From assembly GCA_030265145.1 (NCBI GenBank), contig JARBES010000126.1, positions 21,996,492 to 22,023,297 on the forward strand: 26,806 nucleotides of DNA. Direction: 5' to 3'. The stretch is from Strongylocentrotus pallidus (Eukaryota > Echinodermata > Echinoidea > Camarodonta > Strongylocentrotidae). The first letter of the stretch is position 1. Each line of letters begins with the position of its first letter. The notes beneath the pieces were generated by a model. That model saw only the letters and a program-made list of their open reading frames with translations. It did no database searches and had not been told where the DNA came from. Made by a program: the position numbers and the translations under genes. Positions 8,550 through 17,315 of the stretch are shown here, piece after piece.

Positions 8550-8966
8550 CTGGTAGTAAAAAGAAAAATTTGAAAAATTAAAAAAAAAATTGAATGGATG
8601 TGGAAGTCTGATATCACTGTTGTTCAAGCAACATTTATTGATTTAATTGTCACAATTCATCTAATGAGTGTGTTTTATACTTTTTACTTGACCAAACCAA
8701 GTGATTAAATAAGCTCATGACTTTGGCTGTTTAATATTGCACCTTTAATACAAGAGAGAAAGCAAGAATATTTATTGCATTGTTGTATATTGCTGTGCCT
8801 TACAAGATTGTGTTTAAAAGCTAAATTCTAGCATTGGTAGTTGAGGTAAGGAGAGGGAACATAAAAATAACAATACCTGTAAATCAAATGATTTTGGGGT
8901 TATCTTCCATCAAGAAACATATCTACTTCTATGCAAGTTTTGGGAGTTATGAAAGGTACATTAGGG
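8550..8966. other. intron shared by both copies
   Basis: Aligns with 13560-13937 of the right copy, for example ATGTGGAAGTCTGATATCA and GCATTGTTGTATATTGCTGT. No element recognised in this copy. Confidence 0.6.
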
Positions 8967-9120
8967 GAGATGTGCATTGGTCTAGCGGTAATGTCTGTGG
9001 TGTAGTCAGCTCTCTGTTTTCGCCTACAAACTGACTCAGCGGACCCCGGTTCGAGACTCAGTCATGTCTTTCAGATGGTGACGTTAAAGGTCGGTCCCCA
9101 GACGTAAATAATCATATCTG
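8967..9120 (+). repeat. tRNA-like SINE, left copy
   Basis: The A-box-like GCATTGGTCTAGCGGTAATG and B-box GGTTCGAGACT are spaced about 70 bases apart with an insert between them. The insertion is also at 13938-14105, so it predates the split of the two copies. There is no CCA end or normal cloverleaf spacing, so this is not a working tRNA gene. Confidence 0.6.
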
Positions 9121-9192
9121 ATTGATACATGACAGTGTTAAAAAAAAATACACATGTAGGAAGACCGATCAATACCAAACATGTCTACTTAC

Positions 9193-9422
9193 TCTGGTGT
9201 CCAGAGCACAGCTCCTTCACCCCTCTCTCAATCTGCTCTGTGATTGGATGATCCATCAAGCTGTGAAGAACACCTTCAGCCAACTGCCCTACATCTAGCA
9301 TGCTTCCAGGGCATGCTCCCATAGACTTCAACCAATCACAGCGAAGCTTCCAGTCCTCATGGCTGGCCCTCTCAAGGACAAGTAGGAGGGCTGCTTTCAC
9401 AAGCAACTCTTTGGACATGGTT
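9193..9422 (-). CDS. MDN1: MDN1 exon E14, left copy
   Basis: One leading base, 76 codons and one trailing base make 230 nt, with donor GTAAGT and acceptor TCACATTGTAG. The peptide TMSKELLVKAALLLVLERAS then HEDWKLRCDWLKSM matches the human VLVMAVKLLIERATNQDWML block. The right copy differs at four of 76 residues (K/N, R/S, G/E, Q/E). The junction with E15 makes an ATG (Met) codon. Confidence 0.95.
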
Positions 9423-9907
9423 CTACAATGTGAGCGAAATATAGTAAACTTCAAAAGTACATGTGAAGAAGACTTTGATACATAACCAACCGTGTCCGGG
9501 TTGCTCCTTGGACGTCCAAATATAGCCGATAGGCCTTTTGCTCGCCAGCCACTGACCTCTTCAACATTAAATTAAAGGTTTTAAAATCCAATTTATCCAA
9601 ATTTATGTATTTAAACAAATTTAAGAAAAAATCCTAACAGACATGTGTAAATATTCGCTCCTGAATGATAAACGCCTATAAATCTAAACAACAACAACAA
9701 CAACATTAGGAAACAGAATTATCAGTCATTCTTCAAACATAGTACAAAACCTGAGAAAATACATGACCACTTTAGTGCAGAAATTTGTAAATTACTGCAA
9801 AACTTTGATACCGAAAGCCAGTATAATGTTACATAAAAATGTGCAAAATAAAATATCAATCTCACTCAATAATTCAGCCTCATGCTAAAATTGGGGCTTT
9901 GACAAAC
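9423..9907. other. intron shared by both copies
   Basis: Closely matches 14397-15010 of the right copy, including TCCTTGGACGTCCAAATATA and ACAGAATTATCAGTCATTCT. It holds a short (AAC)n run at about 9688-9704. The right copy has extra sequence at about 14815-15000. Confidence 0.7.
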
Positions 9908-10212
9908 CTGTCTGAATTCTGTTCCTCCTTCATGAGATGATGCAAGACAGCTCCCTGTCGCTGAACGGACACCAGAGCTGGATTGGTGCTCAGGTGTTTG
10001 GCATCGGTCAGAGGGTAGGCCTTGATGATGCATTCCTCACCATCCCCATCACCACCACCACCACCATCTTCATCTCCATCCATAGCAACTGGGAGAGCAG
10101 TGTCGGCAAGGGTGTGCTCCTCAATCTCCATAGGACTGTCATGGTCCTCATCGGCAGCGGTAGTCGTGTCAGTTTGTCCGTTCAGACACAGCTCCAGTGT
10201 CTCTCTTGCTCT
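9908..10212 (-). CDS. MDN1: MDN1 exon E13, left copy
   Basis: Starts in phase 0, has 101 codons and leaves AG before donor GTTTGT. The peptide runs RARETLELCLNGQTDTT, a loop EDHDSPMEIEEHTLADTAL, an acidic Asp/Gly tract (about 14 residues with GGGGG), then ECIIKAYPLTDAKHLS and VQRQGAVLHHLMKEEQNS. The Asp/Gly tract is encoded by a CAC/CAT-type trinucleotide run and is one codon longer than in the right copy; seven other residues also differ. The exon lies in the lid-to-linker region. Confidence 0.93.
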
Positions 10213-10223
10213 CTGTAGATGGT

Positions 10224-10420
10224 AGGAATACCATTATCATATTATTATTTATTTGACCACTCGGAAAATATACAGTGAGTATAACAATCAGATAATACAT
10301 ATCATTTTCATAATACATGCAAACAGTTTTAGGAAAGTGGAGAAAGAGAAGAATACAATCTGCCTGTCAACCCAAAAGCAATTGAAATTGCTATTACTCG
10401 AAAGCATGTCACCCCCAAAA
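10224..10420. mobile_element. left-copy-only insertion, possible retroposon
   Basis: Intron sequence GGAATACCATTATCATATTA through CAAAAAACCATGTGCCAGG is absent from the right copy, where GGAATAATGTTGTACCATGT bridges the flanks. The core contains TTATTTGACCACTCGGAAAA, which looks like a retroposon fragment. Family and exact limits are uncertain. Confidence 0.45.
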
Positions 10421-10655
10421 AACCATGTGCCAGGTCATTGCATTCAAATATAGAAAACTTGAGGCTTTCTCAATTTATGGTAGAATAAATAATATGTAAC
10501 AATTTATTCAAGGTTTTTACACAAAATATACCGTGTTAGGATAAGTATTCCTTGATCTTTAGCCTATGAGAGGATTGGCATGAGACACACAATGGTAAAA
10601 CGAATTAGAAATGTTTGATGACTCCTTATTCTTCTTGGTTGACTCTACGACACCT

Positions 10656-10804
10656 GGGACCTGTTCCACAAAGTCTTTTTTTCAATGACAAATGACAAAA
10701 ATCATTGACAAATCTGCTGATAACCAATCAGAAGCAAGGATTTCAGTAGCTTATAACAAAAACTGTCATTTGTCACTGATGACAAGTTTTGTGAAACACC
10801 CTCC
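10656..10804 (-). mobile_element. MITE family M1, copy 2 (left copy only)
   Basis: Carries the M1 hallmarks ATGACAAATGAC, ACCAATCAGAAGCAAGGATT and GACAAGTTTTGTGAAACACC, reversed relative to 4170-4315. The right copy has the undisturbed site GACACCTGCCCATTAC at about 15953-15968, so this is an insertion with a visible empty site. Confidence 0.85.
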
Positions 10805-11129
10805 AGCCCATTACAAGATGAAGGATGTACACTGTAGCCTTGAGGTTGACCCATAAAAGATCTTCATGAAAACAGGGTTCTGGTACATGAAGGTGGGGAC
10901 AGACCAGAAGATATTCCATTGCCCGTTTCTCCCCAAAGCTGTTGAGGGGATTGTCCATCCTCATTAAAACTCTATTGACATATGAGAACTTTGCATCATT
11001 CAGTTCCTTTGCTAAGGCAATTAGACACAGCTACTGTAAGTGGGTCATGTCTCAATTCTGTCCAACCGGTTAAACAAGAAGAGAGGATAATCAACACTTG
11101 GATAGTATACAAATAATACACAGCAGTGA

Positions 11130-11250
11130 GGGCATTAGTAAGAATTACCCACACAAGGTACCTTTGGAACAGTCTAACACGCCTGAGGCGATAACTGATG
11201 GTGTTTGGACTGTTTTGAATGTACCGAGTGTGGGTAATTTTACTAATGCC
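11130..11250. mobile_element. foldback MITE M8, left copy
   Basis: Arms GGGCATTAGTAAGAATTACC and GGTAATTTTACTAATGCC form an inverted repeat with inner CACACAAGGTACC / GTACCGAGTGTG. The same insertion lies at 16268-16387 in the right copy, so it predates their split. Confidence 0.7.
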
Positions 11251-11350
11251 TGTAAAAAATGATGTGTACTATTTGTTTTATAAGATTATGTTTTATTTGT
11301 TTTATAAAATGATGTTTTATAACATGATTTTACTAATGACCGGTCATGAT

Positions 11351-11374
11351 TTGATAATGACCGGTCATTATCAA
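11351..11374. repeat. perfect 24-bp palindrome next to a splice donor
   Basis: The sequence TTGATAATGACC is followed by its exact complement GGTCATTATCAA. It lies seven bases from exon E12 in the left copy. The right copy has a diverged, imperfect version near 16491-16512. A second ATGACCGGTCAT lies at 11336-11347. Confidence 0.85.
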
Positions 11375-11380
11375 AATTAC

Positions 11381-11653
11381 CTGTTTGTTGGCAATGAGTA
11401 GCTGACTGTTGACATACACCTCCATGCATGCCTCCCGGAGCGCTCTCCTCATCCCCAGTCCATTCCTCACAAGCTGCATCACCATGGATGCTGCCAGGAG
11501 GAGACTTGGTAACCGGGCGGAGTCGGTACCCTGGAGACGGGATCGCATCTCCTGGTGGACGTGCATCAGGCTGGTGATGGTGCCTTCGGAGGTCAGGCCC
11601 AGGGAGTGTAGGAGGGCCCTGGTGTCCTGGACGCTGTATGCCCCACCCTCGCT
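11381..11653 (-). CDS. MDN1: MDN1 exon E12, left copy
   Basis: This exon has 91 codons, phase 0 at both ends; acceptor CATGGTGCGCAG, donor GTAATT. The peptide begins SEGGAYSVQDTRALLHSLGL, matching the human LKVLLHSLGL of the lid after the last AAA core. It continues through SLMHVHQEMRSRLQ, LLLAASMVMQLVRNGLGMRR and ALREACMEVYVNSQLLIANK, which matches human SEACWEVYVCSQ. The right copy differs at three residues (V/A, L/V, G/D). The intron after the donor differs completely between the copies. Confidence 0.95.
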
Positions 11654-11809
11654 CTGCGCACCATGGAAGGAAAGAGAAATGTTTGGATTATGTAATAGCT
11701 TTACAAACCAAACGTGTACATGCATTATGTCAACGGTAAAGGGCACAGACCGATTGTACATCACATGCAGGTACATTCAGGCAAAATACTAATTCCCAAA
11801 GATTGATCA

Positions 11810-11975
11810 GGCCGAATAGTTCCCATTTTACTGGTGTTTCAAAAAAAGTTGTACTGTATTATACCCTATCTTTTTTACATTCATATATATCTATTCATGT
11901 ATTTACAAATGTATTTTAAATGTATTTGCTGAAACTGAAATAACAAATTGAAATGAACTGGATTGAATTGAATGT
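11810..11975 (+). mobile_element. LINE-like 3' end, left copy
   Basis: Ends in TGCTGAAACTGAAATAACAA followed by degenerate ATTGA repeats, the tail style of L2/CR1-type retroposons. It is shared with 17130-17315, where the ATTGA tail is longer. Only the 3' end is present. Confidence 0.5.
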
Positions 11976-12091
11976 TAATTATATCGTCATAAAAGAATCT
12001 GTACAAGTGATCGGTCCATTGCACATCATGTGATATACATATTTCACTCAGGCCTCAGGCAAATCAGCAGATTGCCATCAGGGTAACACCT

Positions 12092-12238
12092 GGTACCCGT
12101 TTTACAAAGCCTTTTTTCAATGACAAATGACTAAAATCAGTGACAAATCTGCTGATAACCAATCAGAAGCAAGGATTTCACTAGCTTATAACAAAAGCTG
12201 TCATTTGTCACTGATGACAAGTTTTGTGAAACGCCCCC
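12092..12238 (-). mobile_element. MITE family M1, copy 3 (left copy only)
   Basis: Begins ACCCGTTTTACAAAGCC and ends GACAAGTTTTGTGAAACGCC, nearly the same as copy 2 inside. At the matching place the right copy instead has a LINE-type tail plus an M2 MITE (17400-17770). Confidence 0.85.
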
Positions 12239-12335
12239 TGGATGTCATGATCCACCATTCATTATATGACCACAGCCTGCAAAGACTTCAGCTTCGTACT
12301 TGAATACAGTTTAATGTGGGTGTTGATATACTGAC

Positions 12336-12420
12336 CTCTCCTAGGATGTAGATCTCCACCCCCCTGTTTCTCATGGCTCTCGAGATCTCACCATGTCGTG
12401 GATCCATAGACAGGAACAAC
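12336..12420 (-). CDS. MDN1: MDN1 exon E11, left copy
   Basis: One leading G plus 28 codons ending in phase 0; acceptor TTTTTTCCAG, donor GTCAGT. The peptide LFLSMDPRHGEISRAMRNRG then VEIYILGE is the sensor and arginine-finger strand of the last AAA module, almost identical to human LFLSMDPVHGDISRAMRNRG. The protein is identical in both copies. The partner exon E10 upstream is found only once, at 19039-19155. Confidence 0.97.
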
Positions 12421-12468
12421 CTGGAAAAAATATCACCAAAGATACATTAGATGCAGGCAAAAATGCCA

Positions 12469-12800
12469 GGGGGGGTGTTTCATAAAGATACTAAGTTGAA
12501 CTTAACTCTAAGTTAGACTTAAACATTATGGAGAGCCATATGAAGCCTTAAAATAAATTATATCAAAAAAGCGATATTTCAAGTATTTTTGACTTTTCAT
12601 AAATTCCACATCAAGAATAGGAATTCTCCTTGATAATAGAAAATATGAATGATTTAAATCAACATTTTATGCCTCTTAAAATAACTTATTGGTTATTGGT
12701 GGTTATTTTACAAAATATTTTCATGAATGTTAACGGCTTTCCATAATTGTTAAGTCCAACTTAGAGATAAGTTCAACTTAGGATCTTTGTGAAACACCCC
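12469..12800. mobile_element. long-TIR MITE M6 ending at the N gap
   Basis: The inverted arms are about 50 bp: GGGGTGTTTCATAAAGATAC, TAAGTTGAACTTAACTCTAA at the left and TTAGAGATAAGTTCAACTTA, GGATCTTTGTGAAACACCCC at the right. The right end coincides exactly with the last base before the Ns. It is absent from the right copy. Confidence 0.85.
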
Positions 12801-12900
12801 NNNNNNNNNNNNNNNNNNNNNNNNNNNNNNNNNNNNNNNNNNNNNNNNNNNNNNNNNNNNNNNNNNNNNNNNNNNNNNNNNNNNNNNNNNNNNNNNNNNN
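12801..12900. other. assembly gap of 100 N
   Basis: Exactly 100 unknown bases, the usual placeholder for a gap of unknown size. It separates the two copies of exons E11-E15. Confidence 0.99.
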
Positions 12901-12973
12901 CTCCGTGTATTTCACAATTTGTTCTGCAATGACCTTTATCTGCTCATGCTCAGACTGCAACCGTGAACTGGCT
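12901..12973. other. contig-edge sequence not matching the other copy
   Basis: This sits downstream of E15 in the right copy but has no counterpart in the left copy. The minus strand is open for 18 codons, SEHEQIKVIAEQIVKYTE, after a possible acceptor GGTTGCAG. It could be chance, an inserted repeat or a misplaced coding fragment. I cannot place it in midasin. Confidence 0.3.
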
Positions 12974-13001
12974 TATTCAACATATTTCTTCATCAACAAA
13001 C

Positions 13002-13161
13002 CTCATGGCTAGGATTTGGATTCTTTCCATCGGTTCTGGACGGTCATCTTCCATGTTCTCTTCTTGATCTGATGCTGTCCTCTGGAGGCAAACGCTGAAT
13101 AGTTGAAGCAACTGCTCATTCCAGTGCACATCCAAGGGTGAGTTGATCAGGAGATCTTTCA
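13002..13161 (-). CDS. MDN1: MDN1 exon E15, right copy
   Basis: 160 nt with the same phases as the left copy; acceptor TTTTTACCAG, donor GTTTGT. The peptide KDLLINSPLDVHWNEQLLQL is conserved; later residues include SVCLQRTASDQEENMEDDRP. No exon E16 follows before the gap. Its two trailing bases (AG) would join in frame with the leading G of the left-copy E11. Confidence 0.93.
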
Positions 13162-13204
13162 CTGGTAAAAAAAGAAAGGATACAAAAAAATTACCTGATG
13201 TTGA

Positions 13205-13560
13205 ATACAGGCTCATCATTTTGTTTTATTTTCTGTACTCCCGATCTCTCACTTCTTTTTTGGCATTGTCTACTCTTTGTATTATGACTGTGTTCTTTGT
13301 CATGTTAAGTACTATCTTGTCTCGTTCTCGTATCTGTTGGCATCCCCCTTTTTTCCCTATTTTGTAGTTCCTTTTGTAGTTACGGACTTGTTAAAATAAT
13401 TACTCATTATTCTTCAGTATCATATGAGGTGTTCACACTTGTACAAGCATTGCTGTTTAGTGGACCCCTCTGTTTCCAATATGTATTTCTACATTTGTTG
13501 TAAATGTTTATAATTGATTTGTAATGTTTTGATGGAAACATTAATAAATTGAATTGAATT
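13205..13560 (+). mobile_element. LINE-type 3' end (right copy only)
   Basis: About 355 bases absent from the left copy. It is T-rich, lacks a long frame and ends GATGGAAACATTAATAAATT followed by GAATTGAATT, the ATTGA-tail style of L2/CR1-like LINEs. The left copy has TTGAATGGATGTGGAAG at this site. Confidence 0.65.
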
Positions 13561-13937
13561 AATGTGGAAGTCTGATATCATGGATTGTGCAAGCTACATT
13601 TATTGACTAATTGTCACAATTCATCTAATGAAAGTGCGGTATACTTTTTACTTGAACAAACCAAGAGATTAATTTAAGCTCATTACTTTGGCTGTTTAAT
13701 ATTTTACCTTTGATACAAGAGAGAAAGAATATTTATTGCATTGTTGTATATTGCTGTGCCTTGCATGATTCTTTAGAAAATAGCGAAATTCTAGCATTGC
13801 TAGTTGAAATAAAAAGAGGGCACATAAAACTAACAATACATGTAAATCAAGAGGGTTTGTGTTTTGAGGGTTATCTCCCATTAAGAAACCTATTATCTAC
13901 TTGTATGCAAGTTTTGGGAGTTATAAAAGGAACATAA

Positions 13938-14105
13938 GGGGAGATGTGCATTGGTCTAGCGATAATGTCCGTGGTATAGTCAGCTCTCTGTTTTCACCTA
14001 CAAACTGACTCAGCAGACCCTGGTTGATACTGAGTCACGTCTTTCAGATGGTGAGGTTGAAGGTCAGCCCTTCGATGTAACTAATCATACCTGATTAAAA
14101 CATGA
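13938..14105 (+). repeat. tRNA-like SINE, right copy
   Basis: Same insertion as 8967-9120. The A-box region GCATTGGTCTAGCGATAATG is kept, but the B-box region reads CCTGGTTGATACTGAG and has lost its consensus, so this copy would not be transcribed by Pol III. Confidence 0.6.
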
Positions 14106-14166
14106 CTGTAAAAAAAAAAATGACACATGTAGGAAGACCGATCAATACCAACAAATTTCTTCTTAC

Positions 14167-14396
14167 TCTCGTGTCCAGAGCACAGCTCCTTCACCTCGCT
14201 CTCGATCTGCTCTGTGATTGGATGATCCATCAAGCTGTGAAGAACACCTTCAGCCAACTGCCCTACATCTAGCATGCTTCCAGGGCATGCTCCCATGGAC
14301 TTCAACCAATCACAGCGCAGCTTCCAGTCCTCATGGCTGGCCCTCTCCAGGACAAGTAAGAGGGCTGCTTTCACAAGCAACTCGTTAGACATGGTT
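14167..14396 (-). CDS. MDN1: MDN1 exon E14, right copy
   Basis: 230 nt with the same phases as the left copy; donor GTAAGA, acceptor TTCACATTGTAG. The peptide TMSNELLVKAALLLVLERAS, HEDWKLRCDWLKSMGACPGS is nearly unchanged; it ends SEVKELCSGHE where the left copy has RGVKELCSGHQ. Confidence 0.94.
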
Positions 14397-14814
14397 CTAC
14401 AATGTGAACAAAATAGAATAAACTTCATAAGTACATGTGTAGAAGACTTGTACAGTGTCCGGGTTGGTCCTTGGACGTCCAAATATAGCCGATAGGCCTT
14501 TTGCTCGCCAGCCACTGACCTCTTCAACATTAAATAAAAAGTTTTAAAATCTAATTCATTCAAATTTATATATTCAAACAATTTTGAGAAAAAAATCCTA
14601 ACAGACATGCGTAAATATTCACTCCTGAATGATAAACGCCTATAAATCTAAACAACAGCACCAACAACATTGGGAAACAGAATTATCAGTCATTCTTCAA
14701 ACATAGTACAAAAGCTGAGAAATTTACATGATCAATTTAGTGCAGAAATTTGTAAATTACTGCAAAAGTTTGATACCAAAAGCCAGTATGTTACATAAAA
14801 ATGTGCAAATAAAA

Positions 14815-15000
14815 TTTCCATTTCATTTTCCTGTAGTTCTATGTCAATCTATACATATCCACATTTGTATTGTTATTTCAATGAAATAATGTTGGAAGTA
14901 CAATCTAGGAGAGCTTTACCTTATTCACTTAGCTATTTGTCCTAAGGAAATACAGTTCCTACATGTTTCATATCACAAGGTCTTACAATCATCCAGTCTC
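14815..15000. other. right-copy-only insertion, unidentified
   Basis: Sequence from about TTCATTTTCCTGTAGTTCTA to ACAAGGTCTTACAATCATCC has no match in the left copy, where the flanks are joined within about 25 bases. No terminal repeats or tail recognised. Confidence 0.4.
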
Positions 15001-15018
15001 ATGCTAAAATTGGGGATT

Positions 15019-15215
15019 TTAAGCCCATCTGTACTAGTTTACAGGAGGGATTAGACCACCCTCCAAGGTCACTGACAGGTGGTTATCTCATCAAATCAGC
15101 TCTCACTTAACATAAGAAAAAAAGGATCATAGGGGACCAATGGTCACCGATTAGGCATTGTTTTCTATATAGAGGGAGCAAGTAGCTACAAGTACGGTAG
15201 GACAGTGTGGCTTAA
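15019..15215 (+). mobile_element. TTAA MITE family M4, copy 1 (right copy only)
   Basis: Flanked by TTAA at both ends. Ends read TTAAGCCCATCTGTACTAG and CAGTGTGGCTTAA; the core holds CACTGACAGGTGGTTATCTC and CTATATAGAGGG. The left copy keeps an unoccupied site GGGGCTTTGACAAACCTG. The element stops six bases from the E13 donor. Confidence 0.85.
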
Positions 15216-15221
15216 ACAAAC

Positions 15222-15523
15222 CTGTCAGAATTCTGTTCGTCCATCATGAGATGATGCAAGACAGCTCCCTGTCGCTGGATGGACACCAGCGCTGGATTAT
15301 TGCTCAGGTGTTTGGCGTCGGTCAGAGGGTAGGCCTTGATGATGCATTCCCCACAATCACCACCATCACCACCACCATCATCATCTCCATCCCTAGCGAC
15401 AGGGAGAGCAGTGTCAGCAAGGGTGTGCTCCTCAATCTCCATAGGACTGTCATGGTCCTCATCAGCAGCAGGAGTCGTGTCGGTTTGTCCGTTCAGACAC
15501 TGCTCCAGTGTCTCTCTAGCTCT
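15222..15523 (-). CDS. MDN1: MDN1 exon E13, right copy
   Basis: Phase 0, 100 codons plus AG; acceptor TTTTTCTACAG, donor GTTTGT. The peptide matches the left copy except in the acidic Asp/Gly tract, one codon shorter and containing a Cys (GGDCGE), and at seven other positions. Two M4 MITEs in opposite orientation flank the exon, one six bases past the donor and one about 43 bases before the acceptor. Confidence 0.93.
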
Positions 15524-15565
15524 CTGTAGAAAAAGTAGGAATAATGTTGTACCATGTCATTGCAT

Positions 15566-15760
15566 TTAAAGCCCCACTGTACTACTTATAGCTACTTGCG
15601 CCCTCTATATAGCAAACAATGCCTAATCGGTGCATGTTGGTCCCCCATGATCCCCTTTTTCTCATGTAAATTGAGAGCTGATTTGATGAGATAACCACCT
15701 GTCAGTGACCTTGCAGGATGGTCTATTCCCCCCTGGCCAAACTAGTACAGACAGGCTTAA
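15566..15760 (-). mobile_element. TTAA MITE family M4, copy 2 (right copy only)
   Basis: Inverted relative to copy 1: TTAAAGCCCCACTGTACTAC at the left and GTACAGACAGGCTTAA at the right, both on TTAA. The left copy shows the empty site CATTGCATTCAAATATAGAA. Confidence 0.85.
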
Positions 15761-16162
15761 ATATAGAAAACTTGAGGCTTTCTTAATTTATGGTAGAATA
15801 AACAACATGTAACAATATATTCAAGATTTATACACAGAATAAACCATGTTAGGATACTATTCCTGGAACTTTAGCCCATGAAAGGATTGGCTTGAGACAC
15901 AAACAAATTAGAAATGTTTGATTGACTCTGTATTCTTCTTGGTTAACTCTATGACACCTGCCCATTACAAGATGAAGGATGTACACTGTAGACTTGCGGC
16001 TTCAAGAGAAGAGGGTTCTGGTACATGTAGGTAAGGACAGACCAGCAGATATTCCAATGCCCATTCCTCCCCAAAGTTGTAAAGGGTTTGCCCATCCTCA
16101 CTAAAACTCTATTGATGTATGAGAACTTTGCATCATCCAGTTCCTTTGAAAAGGCAATTTAG
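15761..16162. other. intron shared by both copies
   Basis: Aligns with about 10445-11025 of the left copy, minus the M1 MITE found there. Nothing else recognised. Confidence 0.6.
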
Positions 16163-16675
16163 ACACAACTACTGTAGTTGGGTCATGCCTTGATTCTCTC
16201 CAACAGGTTAAACAGGGAGAGAGAATAATCAACACTTGGATAGTATACAAATGATACACAGCAGTGAGGGCATTAGTAAGAATTACCCACACAAGGTACC
16301 TTTCGAACAGTCTAACACGCCTGAGGCGATGGCCAAGGGTGTTTGGACTTTTTCAAAGGTACCGAGTGTGAGTATTTTACTAATGCCCGAACAAAATGAT
16401 GTGAATTATTTGTTTTACAAGATTATGTTTTATTTGTTTTATAAAATGATGTTTTATAACATGATTTTACTAATGACCGGTCATTAGCATTTGATAATGA
16501 CTGTTCATTTAAAAATTACATGTTAGGCAAAATAAATGCCTGGTCACGTGTACGCTCTCAACTAATCATTTGATTAGGATCCATGTCATCATCTTATAAA
16601 CACAGCTACTGTAGGTGGGTCATGCCTCAATTCTCTCCAACCGGTAAAACAAGAAGAGAGGATAATCAACACTAG
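16163..16675. repeat. 75-bp direct repeat around M8 (right copy only)
   Basis: A block CACAACTACTGTAGTTGGGT ... AATCAACACT at 16163-16237 recurs as CACAGCTACTGTAGGTGGGT ... AATCAACACT at 16602-16673. The left copy has a single version (11026-11099). The spacer contains M8 and sequence missing from the left copy. Confidence 0.75.
16268..16387. mobile_element. foldback MITE M8, right copy
   Basis: Arms GGGCATTAGTAAGAATTACC and GTATTTTACTAATGCCC, with inner CACACAAGGTACC / GGTACCGAGTGTG. Same site as 11130-11250. Confidence 0.7.
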
Positions 16676-16707
16676 GCAAGTAAGATATGACCCATAGAAG
16701 AACCAAC

Positions 16708-16980
16708 CTGTTTGTTGGCGATGAGTAGCTGACTATTGACATACACCTCCATGCATGCCTCCCGGAGCGCTCTCCTCATCCCCAGTCCATTCCTCACCAG
16801 CTGCATCACCATGGACGCTGCAAGGAGGAGACTCGGTAACCGGGCGGAGTCGGTACCCTGGAGACGGGACCGCATCTCCTGGTGGACGTGCATCAGGCTG
16901 GTGATGGTGTCTTCGGAGGTCAGGCCCAGGGAGTGTAGGACGGCCCTGGTGTCCTGGGCGCTGTATGCCCCGCCCTCGCT
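16708..16980 (-). CDS. MDN1: MDN1 exon E12, right copy
   Basis: 91 codons, phase 0 at both ends, same acceptor as the left copy but donor GTTGGT instead of GTAATT. The peptide starts SEGGAYSAQDTRAVLHSLGL and is otherwise the same apart from G/D in TSEDTITSLM. The different intron start shows that one copy has been rearranged exactly at the exon border. Confidence 0.95.
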
Positions 16981-17129
16981 CTGCGCACCATGGAAGGAAA
17001 GAGAAATGTTTGGATTATGCAATAGTCTTACAAACCAAGTGTATACATGCATTATGTTGATGGTAAAAGTGGCAAAAACCAATTGCACATCACATGCAGG
17101 TACATTCAGGCAAAATACTGATTCCCAAA

Positions 17130-17315
17130 GATTGATCAGGTCAAATGATTCCCATTTTACCGGTGTTTCAAAAAAAGTTGTACTGTATTATACCCTATCT
17201 TTTTTACATTCATATATATCTATTCATGTATTTACAAATGTATTTTAAATGTATTTGCTGAAACTGAAATAACAAATTGAATTGAACTGAATTGAATTGA
17301 ATTGAACTATAATTA
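17130..17315 (+). mobile_element. LINE-like 3' end, right copy
   Basis: Same insertion as 11810-11975. The tail here has about four near-perfect ATTGA units, longer than in the left copy, as expected for a variable microsatellite tail. Confidence 0.5.

Larger units (their letters stand above)
8350..12468. repeat. duplicated block, left copy (exons E11-E15)
   Basis: Matches the right copy at about 12974-18235, exon by exon and along much of the introns. It is shorter because it lacks several insertions found in the right copy, and it carries others of its own. Its high-coordinate flank runs into the N gap at 12801. Confidence 0.95.

Noticed and set aside
8967-9060. tRNA gene
   Set aside because: A and B boxes are present, but the spacing is too long and no cloverleaf forms; it fits a SINE head.
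11409-11792. Plus-strand open frames over E12 (also at 16736-17248)
   Set aside because: They mirror the conserved minus-strand exon and run into introns without any known protein feature.
12778-12960. Minus-strand open frame through the N gap
   Set aside because: Most of it is translated Ns, so it carries no information except the 18 codons noted at the contig edge.
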